From positions 83,130 to 147,129 of the forward strand of contig JACPWG010000022.1 in NCBI GenBank assembly GCA_016197205.1: a stretch of 64,000 nucleotides of DNA, given 5' to 3'. Shown piece by piece: positions 25,717-34,370 of the stretch (its first letter is position 1; every line of letters starts with the position of its first letter). The translations under genes and the position numbers were made by a program. The notes under the pieces are model-generated. The model had not been told where the DNA came from and searched no databases. It saw nothing but the letters and a program-made list of their open reading frames with translations. This DNA comes from Planctomycetota bacterium (GTDB lineage Bacteria > Planctomycetota > MHYJ01 > WSZJ01 > JACPWG01).

Positions 25717-27669
25717 TCAGCTCTCCATTTCGACGCGGTTGCGGCCGGCGCGCTTCGCGCGATAAAGGGCCGCGTCGGCGCGGGCGAGCATCTTGTCGAT
25801 CTTGTCGCCGGCCCGATAGAGGGCGATGCCCAGGCTGATCGTGAGGCGGATCGGCTTGCCGTCGGCGTCCAGGGGGAAGCTCTCCACGGTCTTCCGGACC
25901 CGCTCCGCCACGAGCTGCACGCCCTCGAGGGAGCCGCCGGGCAGGATGGCCGCGAACTCCTCGCCGCCCATCCGGCAGGCGATGTCGTCGTCGCGGAGCG
26001 ACTCCTTGATGATCGAGCCGAGGATGCGCAGGGCTTGGTCCCCGGCGGCGTGGCCGTGCGTGTCGTTCACGGCCTTGAAGTGGTCGAGGTCCACCATGAG
26101 CACGGCGAGCGGGGCCCCTTGCCGCTCCGCACGTTCGACCTCCACTTCGCCCTTCTGAAAAAAGAACGGCCGCGTGTACAGGCGCGTGAGCTGGTCGACG
26201 GTCGCTCGCTCATACAGAGAGGCGTTCACCAGGGCCATGCCGACCTGGCTCGCGAGCAGGTTCAGGATCTCCAGGTCTTCGTTGGTGAAGTTCCGCCCGC
26301 CGAGCTTGTCCGCGGCGTTGATCACCCCCATGGGCTTGTCCTCGTGGGGCTGCGATTCGCTCCGCCGCGGGATCGGGACGATCACGAAGGAGTCGGTGAG
26401 GTACTTCCCCTTTCGCGTGTACTCGGCGGACTCGGGGGGGCGGCCGGTCGCCGGGTCCGGGGAGAGGATCGGCTCGCGCGTGGACAGGACGCGGCCCGCG
26501 AGCCCGCGGCCGGGGACGACCTGGATCTCCGGCCAGAGCTTTCGGTCAATGCCCGTGGCGTGCCCGATCGTAGCGAAGCGGCCGACGGCGTCGAGGAGGA
26601 GCACCGAGGCCTTCGTGCACTTCAGGTTGCTGCAGACGAAGCTCACGGTCTCCTTCAGGATCGGATCGCGCTCCAGGTAGCTGCCGAGCCAGAGCATGGC
26701 GCGCTGGAGCGAGGCGAGGTTGCGGCTGTAGCGCTGGGCGCGGTGGTAGCTGCGCGCGTTTTCGAGCGCGATGCCGGCCTGGAGGGCGATGCCGGTGAGC
26801 AGGTCGAGGTCCCCCTCGGTGAACGCGCGCTTGTCGCTCGCGACGATGTCGAGGTGGATGACGCCGAGCAGCTTGTTGCGGCTGATGAGGGGGACGCACA
26901 CGGCCGATCGGATGCGCTGCCGCGCGACGCTCTCGCCGCCGGCGAAGCGGGGGTCGGCCAGGGCGTCGGTCGTGGCGACGGCCTCGCGCGTTCGGCAGAC
27001 CTCCGAGAGGATGGTGCGGGAAACGGTCATGCCCGGCGGCGCCTCGACGCCGTCGCGTACGCGGCACACGGACGGGAGCATCTCGCTCCGCTCTTCATCC
27101 ATGAGCAGGACCAGCGCGCGGTCGGCCGGGATCTCCTCGAGGATGAGCTCCAGCAGCGAGCGCATGAGCGCCTCGGGGTCGAGGACGGAGCTCGTGGCGT
27201 GCGAGACTTTGTAGAGGGTCGCGAGGCGGGCGTAGGGTTTGTCGAGGCTGCCGGCCGCGGAAATGACCTCCGCCGCGTTCTCGAAGGCCCTCTGCCGCCG
27301 CTCGATCCTCGGCCCCGCCGGCAGCGCCGCCGCCGGCGAGCTGGCCTGGGTCACGTCGGGGGACGACGCGGTGGACGGGGCCTCCTCGTCGCTGAAGAGC
27401 AGTCGTGCGTCCGCGAGGTCGAGCATGTCCCCGTGGCGCAACTCCGCCTCCCCTGCGAGCCGCTCGCCGTTCAGCAGCACCTCGCGGCTCTGATCGAGAT
27501 TCTTTACCACGAAGCGGGCGCCGTCCCTCTGGAGGCGGAGCTGTTCCGGCGCGATGCGACGGTCGTCGAGCACGATCGAATTGGAGGCGTCCGTCCCGAT
27601 CGTGAAGAGGCCGGTGACATAGTAGGTCCGGCCGCTGTTGGGACCCTCGAGGACCAGCAGGAGCGCCAT
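25717..27669 (-). CDS. FHA-GAF-GAF-GGDEF diguanylate cyclase
   Basis: 650 residues. Residues 1-95 form an FHA domain (FTIGTDASNSIVLDD, phosphopeptide binding), about 145-300 and 320-475 two GAF domains, and about 490-650 a GGDEF domain. The active-site loop is intact (RMGGEEFAAILPGG). The upstream RDDD, five residues before GGEEF, matches the RxxD inhibitory I-site. It should make c-di-GMP under control of phosphorylation-dependent binding and small-molecule or redox sensing, and be subject to product inhibition. Cytoplasmic, with no membrane segment. It stands alone; no c-di-GMP phosphodiesterase or receptor is adjacent. Confidence 0.93.
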   Translation of the reverse strand: MALLLVLEGPNSGRTYYVTGLFTIGTDASNSIVLDDRRIAPEQLRLQRDGARFVVKNLDQSREVLLNGERLAGEAELRHGDMLDLADARLLFSDEEAPSTASSPDVTQASSPAAALPAGPRIERRQRAFENAAEVISAAGSLDKPYARLATLYKVSHATSSVLDPEALMRSLLELILEEIPADRALVLLMDEERSEMLPSVCRVRDGVEAPPGMTVSRTILSEVCRTREAVATTDALADPRFAGGESVARQRIRSAVCVPLISRNKLLGVIHLDIVASDKRAFTEGDLDLLTGIALQAGIALENARSYHRAQRYSRNLASLQRAMLWLGSYLERDPILKETVSFVCSNLKCTKASVLLLDAVGRFATIGHATGIDRKLWPEIQVVPGRGLAGRVLSTREPILSPDPATGRPPESAEYTRKGKYLTDSFVIVPIPRRSESQPHEDKPMGVINAADKLGGRNFTNEDLEILNLLASQVGMALVNASLYERATVDQLTRLYTRPFFFQKGEVEVERAERQGAPLAVLMVDLDHFKAVNDTHGHAAGDQALRILGSIIKESLRDDDIACRMGGEEFAAILPGGSLEGVQLVAERVRKTVESFPLDADGKPIRLTISLGIALYRAGDKIDKMLARADAALYRAKRAGRNRVEMES

Positions 27670-27862
27670 CGTTTACCCTCGGGCGGAGCGAGCCCCGGTC
27701 GGAAAGGGAGGCCTGGGCGACTCGGCCAAGCGGATATCGAACCAAAACCGGGCGGCGGGAGCAAGGATCAAAGGGCAGGGGCTGGTGCGCCGCGGGGAAG
27801 GGCCTCGGTGGCGAGGTGGGGCGAACGCGGGGGACGAGGCTGGAACCGAGTCCCGCCGACGA

Positions 27863-27900
27863 TTTCAAATTGCAAAATTCAAAATCTCAAAAGTCAAATC
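27863..27900. repeat. AAATTGCAAA word repeat
   Basis: String of tttcaaattgcaaaattcaa-type units upstream of the diguanylate cyclase gene. Confidence 0.8.
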
Positions 27901-27941
27901 TGTCCGGCGCACCACTCAGCACGGAGACACGGAGGACTTTC

Positions 27942-28183
27942 CTTAGAGCCCGCAAAAGAACAACTCATGCAGTTCGGAAACCAGGGAGTTCCTCGGGAAA
28001 AGGCTCAAGGCTCAATTTTCAGACAAGGCTCAGAGTTCGCGATCCCGTGCCCGGGCTACGTTTCATGGTGATCATTGAGAATTGAACCTTGAGCCTTGTC
28101 TGAGTCTTGAAAATTGAGCATTGAGAATTCATGTCGCCCTCCTGCGCGTCGAACGAGCGAGTTATTTTCTTACGGGCCCTTAG
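27942..28183. mobile_element. About 242-bp palindrome-ended repeat, family D, copy 1 (unoccupied)
   Basis: Imperfect terminal inverted repeats of about 24 bp (cttagagcccgcaaaagaac and its counterpart ending ttcttacgggcccttag). The interior consists of aaggctcaa/attgagaattg words. An inverted copy at 52554-52950 has the same ends and interior but carries a 131-bp insertion. This copy shows the unoccupied site. The stop codon of the serine hydrolase gene lies within its right terminus. Confidence 0.75.
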
Positions 28184-29808
28184 CTTCCCGGTTCTCTCCG
28201 TGTAGCCTCCGTGACTCCGTAGTGAAACGCGCACACCGCTGAACGGTTCCAAAATTTGAAATTCGACTTTTTGCAGTTTGCAATTTGAAATGAAAGCGCC
28301 GACGCCTGGTTCCCGCTCAGGCGCATCTTCCAGCGCCCACTCGCTCCGCGTGTCCCCCCAGCGCAAGCGGTTCTCCTCCGGCGAAGCCTCGGTCCGGGCA
28401 TGTTCCGCCCATTCTGGTGCAGGAGCAGGCTCTTTGCGCGGCCGTTCGCGTCCCGCACGAACGTGATCCGCGCGTCGACCGTGCGGCAATGGAAAAGCGA
28501 CGGCGACTCCGGATAGAGGCGCAGCCGCGGCTGGCCCGTGGCCTGACCGAACAGTCGGTCGCCCTCGCGGGTCACTTCGAGCACGAAGCCGGGGGCAAGC
28601 TGGTACCGGCCCACGCAGCCCTCGAGGACCGCCGGCTCGATGGCGGCGGTCTTCGGGACGCGCAGGGGCTCGACGGCCTCGCCGGCGAGCAGAGGCAGGA
28701 GCTTCATCCCCAGTTCGTCCACGAGGCCGGTCGGAGAATTGCACAGCACGACGACGCCGAGCGAGCGCGTGCGGTCGAAGGCGACGAAGCTGTGATAGCC
28801 CGCGGTCTGGCCGTTGTGCCAGCGGAGGTTGCCGTCGGGACCCACATGCCAGCCGAGGGCGATCTGTCCCTTGGGGACGACGGTCTCGGCGCGGGGCTCG
28901 TGCGTGGCCTCGATCGCGGCGCTGAGCTTGGTGGCGGCCGGGTCGAGGTTGGCGCGCACGAACGCGGCCATGTCCCGCGCCGTCGAGCGCAGGGCGCCGG
29001 CGCCCGCGAGGGCGGAGAAGCGCCAGTTCGACACCGGCCCGCCCTCCGTGTCCTGGCCGGCCGCGAAGCGCGCGCGCTGCTCCGCAGAAAGCTCGCTCCG
29101 CGTGTCGGGCATGCCCAGGGGGCCGCAGATGCGATCGAGGACGAGCTTTTCATAGGACCGCCCCGCGCGGCGCGCGAGCGCATGGCCGAGGAGTCCCCCG
29201 CCGAGGTTGCTGTAGGCGTAGGTCTCCCGGTCGTGGCGGCCCAGGCCGCGACGGGCCAGGTAAGCGTGGAGGCGCTGGGGCGTGTAGTCCGCGTAGGGGT
29301 CGGCGGGATCGGCGGGCGCCAGGTTGTCGGGCATGCGGGGGAGGCCCGAGGTGTGGGTCGCGAGGTCCGAGAGCAGGATTTCCCGCTCGCCGCCGGGGGC
29401 GTCGAGGCCGGCCGGCAGGCAAGCGCGGACCGGCTCGTTCAGCTCCACCTCGCCCCTCTCGGCCATGTCCGCGAGGAGGAGCGCGGTGAAGACCTTGGTG
29501 ACGGACCCGATTTCGAACAGCGTATCGGCGTCCGGCGTACGGTCATGCCCGGCCGCGAGCTTGCCGTAGGCGAGGAAGCGCGTGTCGGCGCCCCGCAGAA
29601 GGGCGATGGAAAGGCCGACGGCCCACTCCCCCTCGAGGAGGGGGGCGACGAGGGCGTCGACGCGTGGGCGAGGGTCGGGAGCCTGGGCCGCGTGGGGGCC
29701 GAGAGCGGCCCCCAGCGCGGCCAGGGCGAGGATCGAGGCGAAAGCGGTCGCAGGCACGAGCGCAGTCGCGCGACCGCGCGGTGCGCGACCGCCGAGTGCG
29801 CGAGGCAT
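28180..29808 (-). CDS. Secreted serine hydrolase, beta-lactamase/PBP family, with repeat-derived tail
   Basis: ATG 29808 overlaps the rpsF stop (TAATG), giving 542 residues. Residues 11-42 form a signal peptide. Class C beta-lactamase/penicillin-recognising fold: S102-V-T-K105, Y199-S-N201, and HNGQTAGYHS as the third motif. A C-terminal DUF3471-like domain ends at about LLLHQNGRNMPGPRL. The last 67 or so residues are different: they are encoded by an AAATTGCAAA repeat (SFQIANCKKSNFKF) and a family D terminus that supplies the TAA. The native stop was probably lost by frameshift or insertion. Substrate unknown (peptidoglycan, ester or peptide). Coupling to a ribosomal protein gene is odd. Confidence 0.82.
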   Translation of the reverse strand: MPRALGGRAPRGRATALVPATAFASILALAALGAALGPHAAQAPDPRPRVDALVAPLLEGEWAVGLSIALLRGADTRFLAYGKLAAGHDRTPDADTLFEIGSVTKVFTALLLADMAERGEVELNEPVRACLPAGLDAPGGEREILLSDLATHTSGLPRMPDNLAPADPADPYADYTPQRLHAYLARRGLGRHDRETYAYSNLGGGLLGHALARRAGRSYEKLVLDRICGPLGMPDTRSELSAEQRARFAAGQDTEGGPVSNWRFSALAGAGALRSTARDMAAFVRANLDPAATKLSAAIEATHEPRAETVVPKGQIALGWHVGPDGNLRWHNGQTAGYHSFVAFDRTRSLGVVVLCNSPTGLVDELGMKLLPLLAGEAVEPLRVPKTAAIEPAVLEGCVGRYQLAPGFVLEVTREGDRLFGQATGQPRLRLYPESPSLFHCRTVDARITFVRDANGRAKSLLLHQNGRNMPGPRLRRRRTACAGGTRGASGRWKMRLSGNQASALSFQIANCKKSNFKFWNRSAVCAFHYGVTEATRREPGS

Positions 29809-30335
29809 TAGAACGGGCGGCGCGGGCGCATACGGCCGGCCTCGGACGGACGGCTGTCGTCGAACTCCTTGAGCGGCGGGGGCGGAGGCGGGACGCCGGG
29901 GACGTCCTTGGCGAGGGGGTGGGCGATGAAGAGCGAGCGGAGGATCGATTCCGAGATCTGGCACTCGCGCCGGATCTTCGGGATCGCGTCCATGGGGGCC
30001 ACGAAGTAGGTGATGACGTACGTCCCGCGGCGCTGCCGGCGGATGGCGTAGGCGAGCTTGCGCTCGGTCCACTTGGTGATGATCTTGATGTCGCCCTTGT
30101 TCTTCGTGATCATCGTGGTGAGCGTGGCGTTGACCTTGTCCCACTCCTTCGCGGCGAGGATGGGGTCGATCACGAACATCCCTTCGTAGAGGCGGAGGGT
30201 GTTGGTGTTGACGGGCGTGGCGGGGGCGGCCGGGGTCGTTGCGGCGGCGGGCGCGGCGGCGACCGCGGTGGCGCCGGTCGGAGCGCCGGTCGGTGCGCCC
30301 GCGGGGGCGCCGGTCGGGGCGGGAACGGTGGTCAT
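29808..30335 (-). CDS. rpsF: Ribosomal protein bS6 with N-terminal low-complexity extension
   Basis: 175 residues against about 95-135 for typical bS6. Residues 46-150 are a clear S6 domain (LRLYEGMFVIDP, WTERKLAYAIRRQRRGTYVITYF, ECQISESILRSLFI). The first 45 residues are an Ala/Pro/Thr/Gly-rich extension with GAPTGAPTGAT repeats; no later ATG restores a standard N-terminus, so the extension is probably translated. It ends the glmU-prs-rplY-pth-rpsF block. rpsR and rplI, common downstream partners, are not here. Confidence 0.93.
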   Translation of the reverse strand: MTTVPAPTGAPAGAPTGAPTGATAVAAAPAAATTPAAPATPVNTNTLRLYEGMFVIDPILAAKEWDKVNATLTTMITKNKGDIKIITKWTERKLAYAIRRQRRGTYVITYFVAPMDAIPKIRRECQISESILRSLFIAHPLAKDVPGVPPPPPPLKEFDDSRPSEAGRMRPRRPF

Positions 30336-30371
30336 GCGTTGGACTCCAAGGTTATGGTCAAACAGGGAACG

Positions 30372-30965
30372 CTATTCGGACCCGCCGTCCAGGGCGGGTG
30401 GAGGCGCTGCGTTGAACTGGTTCATGGCGGCCTCGATGCCGCGCGTCGCCCAGCACTCGACCGCGTCCGCCGCCTTGTCGAGGGCGGGCGCGAGCTCGGC
30501 CTCCTCGGCCGGACTGAAGGAGGTGAGCACGAAATCGACGACGTCCATGCGCGGAGGCGGCTGCCCGATCCCGACGCGGATGCGGGCGAACTCGTCCGAG
30601 CCTACGTGCTGCGCGATGGAGGCCAGTCCTTTGTGGCCTCCGCTCGAACCCTGCCGGCGCACGCGCAGACGCGCCAGCGGGAGCGCGAAATCGTCCGACA
30701 CCACGAGGAGCTGGTCGGGTTCCTCCTTGTACCAGTCCAGGGCCGCGCGCACGGCCTGCCCGGAGAGGTTCATGAAGGTCATGGGCTTGAAGAGGAGCAC
30801 CCGCTCCGAACCGAGCCGGCACTCGCCCATGAGTCCCTGGTAGGCCTCGCGCGTCACCGAGGCGCCGGCCCTGCGCGCGAGGCGGTCGACCGTGCGAAAC
30901 CCCACGTTGTGGCGCGTCGCTTCGTACTTGCGGCCCGGATTTCCCAGGCCCACCACCAGTTTCAT
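30372..30965 (-). CDS. pth: Peptidyl-tRNA hydrolase
   Basis: ATG 30965 gives 197 residues starting MKLVVGLGNPG, the canonical Pth N-terminus. N9 (GLGNPG) and catalytic H19 (RHNVGF) are present, with FMNLSGQAV and SDDFALPLARLR. It recycles peptidyl-tRNAs released from stalled ribosomes. It is 36 bp from rpsF. The gap to rplY upstream is nearly 300 bp and filled by a repeat, which may interrupt transcription of the block. Confidence 0.97.
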   Translation of the reverse strand: MKLVVGLGNPGRKYEATRHNVGFRTVDRLARRAGASVTREAYQGLMGECRLGSERVLLFKPMTFMNLSGQAVRAALDWYKEEPDQLLVVSDDFALPLARLRVRRQGSSGGHKGLASIAQHVGSDEFARIRVGIGQPPPRMDVVDFVLTSFSPAEEAELAPALDKAADAVECWATRGIEAAMNQFNAAPPPALDGGSE

Positions 30966-31004
30966 CGAGGGTTCCGGGTGTTGCGGGCCGGCGGCAGCGG
31001 AAGA

Positions 31005-31214
31005 ACCAAGGCCCAATTCCCAATGACCAATCAATGACCAAGACCCAAGGCCCAACGCCCAAGCTCCGATTGGCGCAGCAGCCACGGGCCGGAAACCACG
31101 CACCCGCCGCGCGCTCGCGTCTCAGGATCGAGATCGACGGGGCGTCGGGTTTGGGCATTGGGCATGGAACGTTCAGCCTTGACTGGTCATTGGTCATTGT
31201 GTCTTGCTCATTGG
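31005..31214. repeat. TTGGTCATTGG word-repeat unit
   Basis: Two opposed blocks: ccaatgaccaatcaatgacc (about 31005-31050) and ggtcattggtcattgtgtct (about 31165-31214), enclosing some 110 bp. Related strings occur at 46840-47020 and 53521-53630. It lies within the housekeeping block between rplY and pth. Confidence 0.8.
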
Positions 31215-31258
31215 AGCCGACAGCTCTCTCGTCCCTGCTCCAACTCCAACTCGAACGC

Positions 31259-31921
31259 CTACTCCTTCTTCTTCCCCTTCTCTTCGGGCTTCGGGGCTTC
31301 CTCGTCTTCCTTCTTCCTCGTGATCACCTCGGGCTCGGCCGGTCCGGCCTCGACCACGGCGACCGTCGGGACCTCCTCGATCGGCTCGTGCACGCCGGCG
31401 ACGATCATGTCCGGGTTCGCGTCCAGGACGACGCCTTCGGGGAGCTTGACGTCCCGCAAATGGAGCAGCCCGCCCATCTCCAGGTTCGTGATGTCGACGT
31501 CGATGAGCGCGGGGATGGCGAGCGGGAGGCACTGCACGGGGATCTCGACGAGCTGCGTGTCGAGGACGCCGCCCTTGGCGACGCCGACCGAGTGGCCGCG
31601 CAGCCGGAGCGGGACCTTGACGCTGATCTTCTCGTTGAGGTCGATCCGGTTGAAGTCCACGCTCAGGATCTGGTCCGTGATCGCCTGCCGCTGGACGCTC
31701 TTCACGTACACGTGTTCTTTTTTGCCCGGCAGCTCCAGTTCCACGAGGCGCAGGCCCTTCTTGACGATCGGCGCGAAATCCTCCGCGACGATCGTGACGG
31801 AGACCGTGTCCTGCTTGTGCCCGTAGAGGACCGCGGGAATCTGCTTCTTCGCGCGGAGCCGGCGCGCCTCCGGGGTGCCGACCTTCGTGCGGGGCGTCGC
31901 CTTCAGCGTGTAGAGTTCCAT
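31259..31921 (-). CDS. rplY: Ribosomal protein bL25 / general stress protein Ctc
   Basis: 220 residues, the longer Ctc-type form. N-terminal L25 domain (residues 1-95: LKATPRTKVGTPEARRLRAK, IPAVLYGHKQDTVSV) and C-terminal TL5-like beta domain (to about 185: EIPVQCLPLAIPALIDVDITNLEMGG). The acidic/basic tail EEAPKPEEKGKKKE is typical. Binds 5S rRNA. 21 bp downstream of prs. Confidence 0.96.
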   Translation of the reverse strand: MELYTLKATPRTKVGTPEARRLRAKKQIPAVLYGHKQDTVSVTIVAEDFAPIVKKGLRLVELELPGKKEHVYVKSVQRQAITDQILSVDFNRIDLNEKISVKVPLRLRGHSVGVAKGGVLDTQLVEIPVQCLPLAIPALIDVDITNLEMGGLLHLRDVKLPEGVVLDANPDMIVAGVHEPIEEVPTVAVVEAGPAEPEVITRKKEDEEAPKPEEKGKKKE

Positions 31922-31942
31922 GCCTGGAGTTCCTTCCTTGGC

Positions 31943-32887
31943 TTAGACGAAGAGCGAGGAAACGGACTCGGCGCGGTGGATCCGGCGGATCGCCTCGCCG
32001 AGCAGATTCGCAACCGAGAGGACGCGGATCCAGTCCCGCTCCTTGTCCTTGTTGAGCGGGATGGTGTCCGAAACGACGACGGACGACGGCTTGACCGCTT
32101 CGAGCTTGGGCACGGCCTGGCCGCAGAAGATCGGGTGCGTGGCGCAGACGTGCAGGGAAAGCGCCCCGCGCTCCTTCGCGGCACGGAGGGCCTGGACGAT
32201 CGAGCTGCCCGTGGAGACCATGTCGTCGACCAGGATGACGTTCTTGCCCTCGATGTCGCCGATGATGTGGTGGACGTCGGTCTCGTGGGGGCCGATGCGT
32301 CGCTTGTCCGTGATGGCCAGCCCGCAGTTCAGGCGACGCGCGTACGCGCGCGCCATCTTCGCGCCTCCGACGTCGCACGAGAGGACGACCGGGTTGGGGA
32401 GCTCCATCTTCCGGAAATACTCGATGAGCACCGGGGCGGCGAAGAGGTGGTCGACGGGAATGTCGAAGAAGCCCTGGATCTGCGCGGCGTGGAGGTCCAT
32501 CGTGAGGACGCGGTTGGCGCCGGCCGTGGTGATGAGGTTGGCCACCAGCTTCGCGGTGATCGGGACGCGCCCCTCGGCCTTGCGGTCCTGGCGTGCGTAG
32601 CCGAAATAGGGGATCACGGCGGTGATTCGGTCGGCCGAGGCGCGGCGCAGGGCGTCGATGAGTACGAGCAGCTCCAGGAGCGTCTCGTTGACCGGCGGGC
32701 ACGTGGACTGGAGGATGTACACGTCTGAGCCGCGTACGTCCTCGTTGATCTTGACGTCGATTTCGCCGTCGGGGAAGCGCCCGACGTCCGCGCGGCCGAC
32801 GGGGAGGTTCAGGTATTCGCAGATCCGCTCGGTGAGACGCCGGTTGGCGTTGCCCGTGAAGATGCGAAGTTCTTCTTTTCTGGCCAT
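31943..32887 (-). CDS. prs: Ribose-phosphate pyrophosphokinase (PRPP synthase)
   Basis: 314 residues, standard length. It contains GNANRRLTERICEYL, FPDGEIDVKINEDVRG, LDLHAAQIQGFFDIPVD-type ATP and Rib-5-P regions and the PRPP-binding loop VILVDDMVSTGSSI. Makes PRPP for nucleotides, His and Trp. 3 bp after glmU, so co-transcribed. Confidence 0.97.
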   Translation of the reverse strand: MARKEELRIFTGNANRRLTERICEYLNLPVGRADVGRFPDGEIDVKINEDVRGSDVYILQSTCPPVNETLLELLVLIDALRRASADRITAVIPYFGYARQDRKAEGRVPITAKLVANLITTAGANRVLTMDLHAAQIQGFFDIPVDHLFAAPVLIEYFRKMELPNPVVLSCDVGGAKMARAYARRLNCGLAITDKRRIGPHETDVHHIIGDIEGKNVILVDDMVSTGSSIVQALRAAKERGALSLHVCATHPIFCGQAVPKLEAVKPSSVVVSDTIPLNKDKERDWIRVLSVANLLGEAIRRIHRAESVSSLFV

Positions 32888-32890
32888 CGC

Positions 32891-34201
32891 CTACGACTCC
32901 TTCCCTTCGGTGCGGGAGGTCGCCGGGAGCGGGCGGGCGGGCACGCCCGCGACGAGGACGCCTGCCGGGACGTCGTGCCCGCGCGTCACGACGGCGCCGG
33001 CGCCGGTCTTCGCGCCGCGTCCCATCCGGACCGGCGCCACGAGCACGGTGCCGCTGCCGGTCGACGCGCCGTCCTCGATGACGGTCGGGTGCTTCCGCTT
33101 GCCGTCGTAGTTCGCCGTGATCGTCCCCGCGCCGATGTTCACGTCGGCGCCGATCGACGCGTCGCCGAGGTAGCTCAGGTGCTTCGCCTTCGAGTGCCTG
33201 CCCAGCCGCGAATTCTTCACCTCGACGAAATTCCCGACCTCGGCGTGGTCGTCGAGGCGCGTGCCGGGGCGGAGATGCGAGAACGGGCCGACGTCGCACG
33301 CCTTGCCGATCACGACGCCGTGGCGGATCACCGTGAACGGGTGGATCACCGTGTCGGCTGCGACGCGGACGCCCGGCTCGACGTAGGTGTTTTCGGGGGC
33401 GACGAAGGTGACGCCCTCCTCCTCAAGCCGCGCGATCTCACGGCGCACGAGCACCCTCGTGGCGTCCGACAGCTCCCGGCGGGTGTTGACCCCCAGGACC
33501 TCGGTGGCGTCGGTGGCCCTGAGGCTCGCCACGGGCAGGCCGCGCGCCAGGAAGACCCGGACCACGTCGGGGAGATAGTACTCGCTCTTCTTGTTCTCCG
33601 GACGCAGCTCGCGCAGGGCGGAGAAGACCGCTTGTGCCTGGAAGCAGTAGAGGCCCGAGTTGATCTCGCGGACGGCGCGCTCGGCCTCCGTGGCGTCCGC
33701 GTGCTCGACGATCGAGGTGACGGCGCCGGCGGCGTCCCGGAGGACCCGTCCGTAGCCTGCAGGGTTCGGCACCTCGCACGTGAGAACGGTGCAGGCCGCC
33801 GCGGCACTGCGGTGCGTCTCGAGGAGTGCGCGCAGGGTCTCGGCGCGCAAGAGCGGTGCGTCGCCGCAGAGGACCGCGAGCGTCCGTTCGGCGTCCCCGA
33901 CGTGCGGCGCGGCCATGAGCAGGGCGTGACCGGTGCCGCGGCGCTCCGCCTGCTCGACCCAGACCGCGCTGGTTCCCTGAAACCGCTCGCGGACCTGGCC
34001 CGACTGGTGGCCGACGACCACGTGCACCGCCGTGATGCCCGCGCCGTGAACCGCGTCGAGGACGTGGGCGAGCATGGGGCGGCCCGCGACCTCGTGCAGG
34101 ACCTTGGCGCGGTCCGACTTCATGCGCGTGCCTTCGCCGGCCGCGAGGATCACGGCGGCGGCCGGTGCGACGGTGGGCCCGGTTACGGGGGTTTCTGGCA
34201 T
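32891..34201 (-). CDS. glmU: Bifunctional GlmU (GlcNAc-1-P uridyltransferase / GlcN-1-P acetyltransferase)
   Basis: 436 residues, slightly short of the usual 450-460. The N-terminal pyrophosphorylase domain opens VILAAGEGTRMKSDRAKVLHEVAGRPM. From about residue 250 there is a left-handed beta-helix with AEVGNFVEVKNSRLG, HLSYLGDASIGADVNIGAGTITANYDGKRKH and a hexapeptide-repeat end. Supplies UDP-GlcNAc for peptidoglycan and lipid A-type glycolipids. First gene of the glmU-prs-rplY-pth-rpsF block. Confidence 0.95.
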   Translation of the reverse strand: MPETPVTGPTVAPAAAVILAAGEGTRMKSDRAKVLHEVAGRPMLAHVLDAVHGAGITAVHVVVGHQSGQVRERFQGTSAVWVEQAERRGTGHALLMAAPHVGDAERTLAVLCGDAPLLRAETLRALLETHRSAAAACTVLTCEVPNPAGYGRVLRDAAGAVTSIVEHADATEAERAVREINSGLYCFQAQAVFSALRELRPENKKSEYYLPDVVRVFLARGLPVASLRATDATEVLGVNTRRELSDATRVLVRREIARLEEEGVTFVAPENTYVEPGVRVAADTVIHPFTVIRHGVVIGKACDVGPFSHLRPGTRLDDHAEVGNFVEVKNSRLGRHSKAKHLSYLGDASIGADVNIGAGTITANYDGKRKHPTVIEDGASTGSGTVLVAPVRMGRGAKTGAGAVVTRGHDVPAGVLVAGVPARPLPATSRTEGKES

Positions 34202-34267
34202 TCCAGGACCTCGGGAGGGGGCTCCGGTCGGGGGGGAGTGGTTCCCGGCCCCGGCGAAAGAGCGAAC

Positions 34268-34296
34268 ATGCTAGCCTTGCACCCTTGCGGTGTCAA
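34268..34296 (-). promoter_or_regulatory. Promoter of the glmU block
   Basis: Reverse strand TTGACA (34291-34296), 17 bp, TAGCAT (34268-34273). Its -35 lies 18 bp from the -35 of the divergent hemL promoter. Confidence 0.72.
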
Positions 34297-34314
34297 GGAA
34301 ATTGGTTCGCTCGC

Positions 34315-34343
34315 TTGACCTTCCGCGGGTCCACGCGTACAAT
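34315..34343 (+). promoter_or_regulatory. Promoter of hemL
   Basis: TTGACC (34315-34320), 17 bp, TACAAT (34338-34343); about 20 nt leader with GGAGGTGA before the ATG. Confidence 0.72.
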
Positions 34344-34370
34344 GCGCCGCCTTCGTTGCGGAGGTGACTC

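Noticed and set aside
25654..28071. 805-residue plus-strand frame opposite the diguanylate cyclase
   Set aside because: Shadow of the FHA-GAF-GGDEF gene continuing into repeats.
27942..28183. Rho-independent terminators in repeat words
   Set aside because: The inverted blocks are long and imperfect without T tracts; they fit dispersed repeats better.
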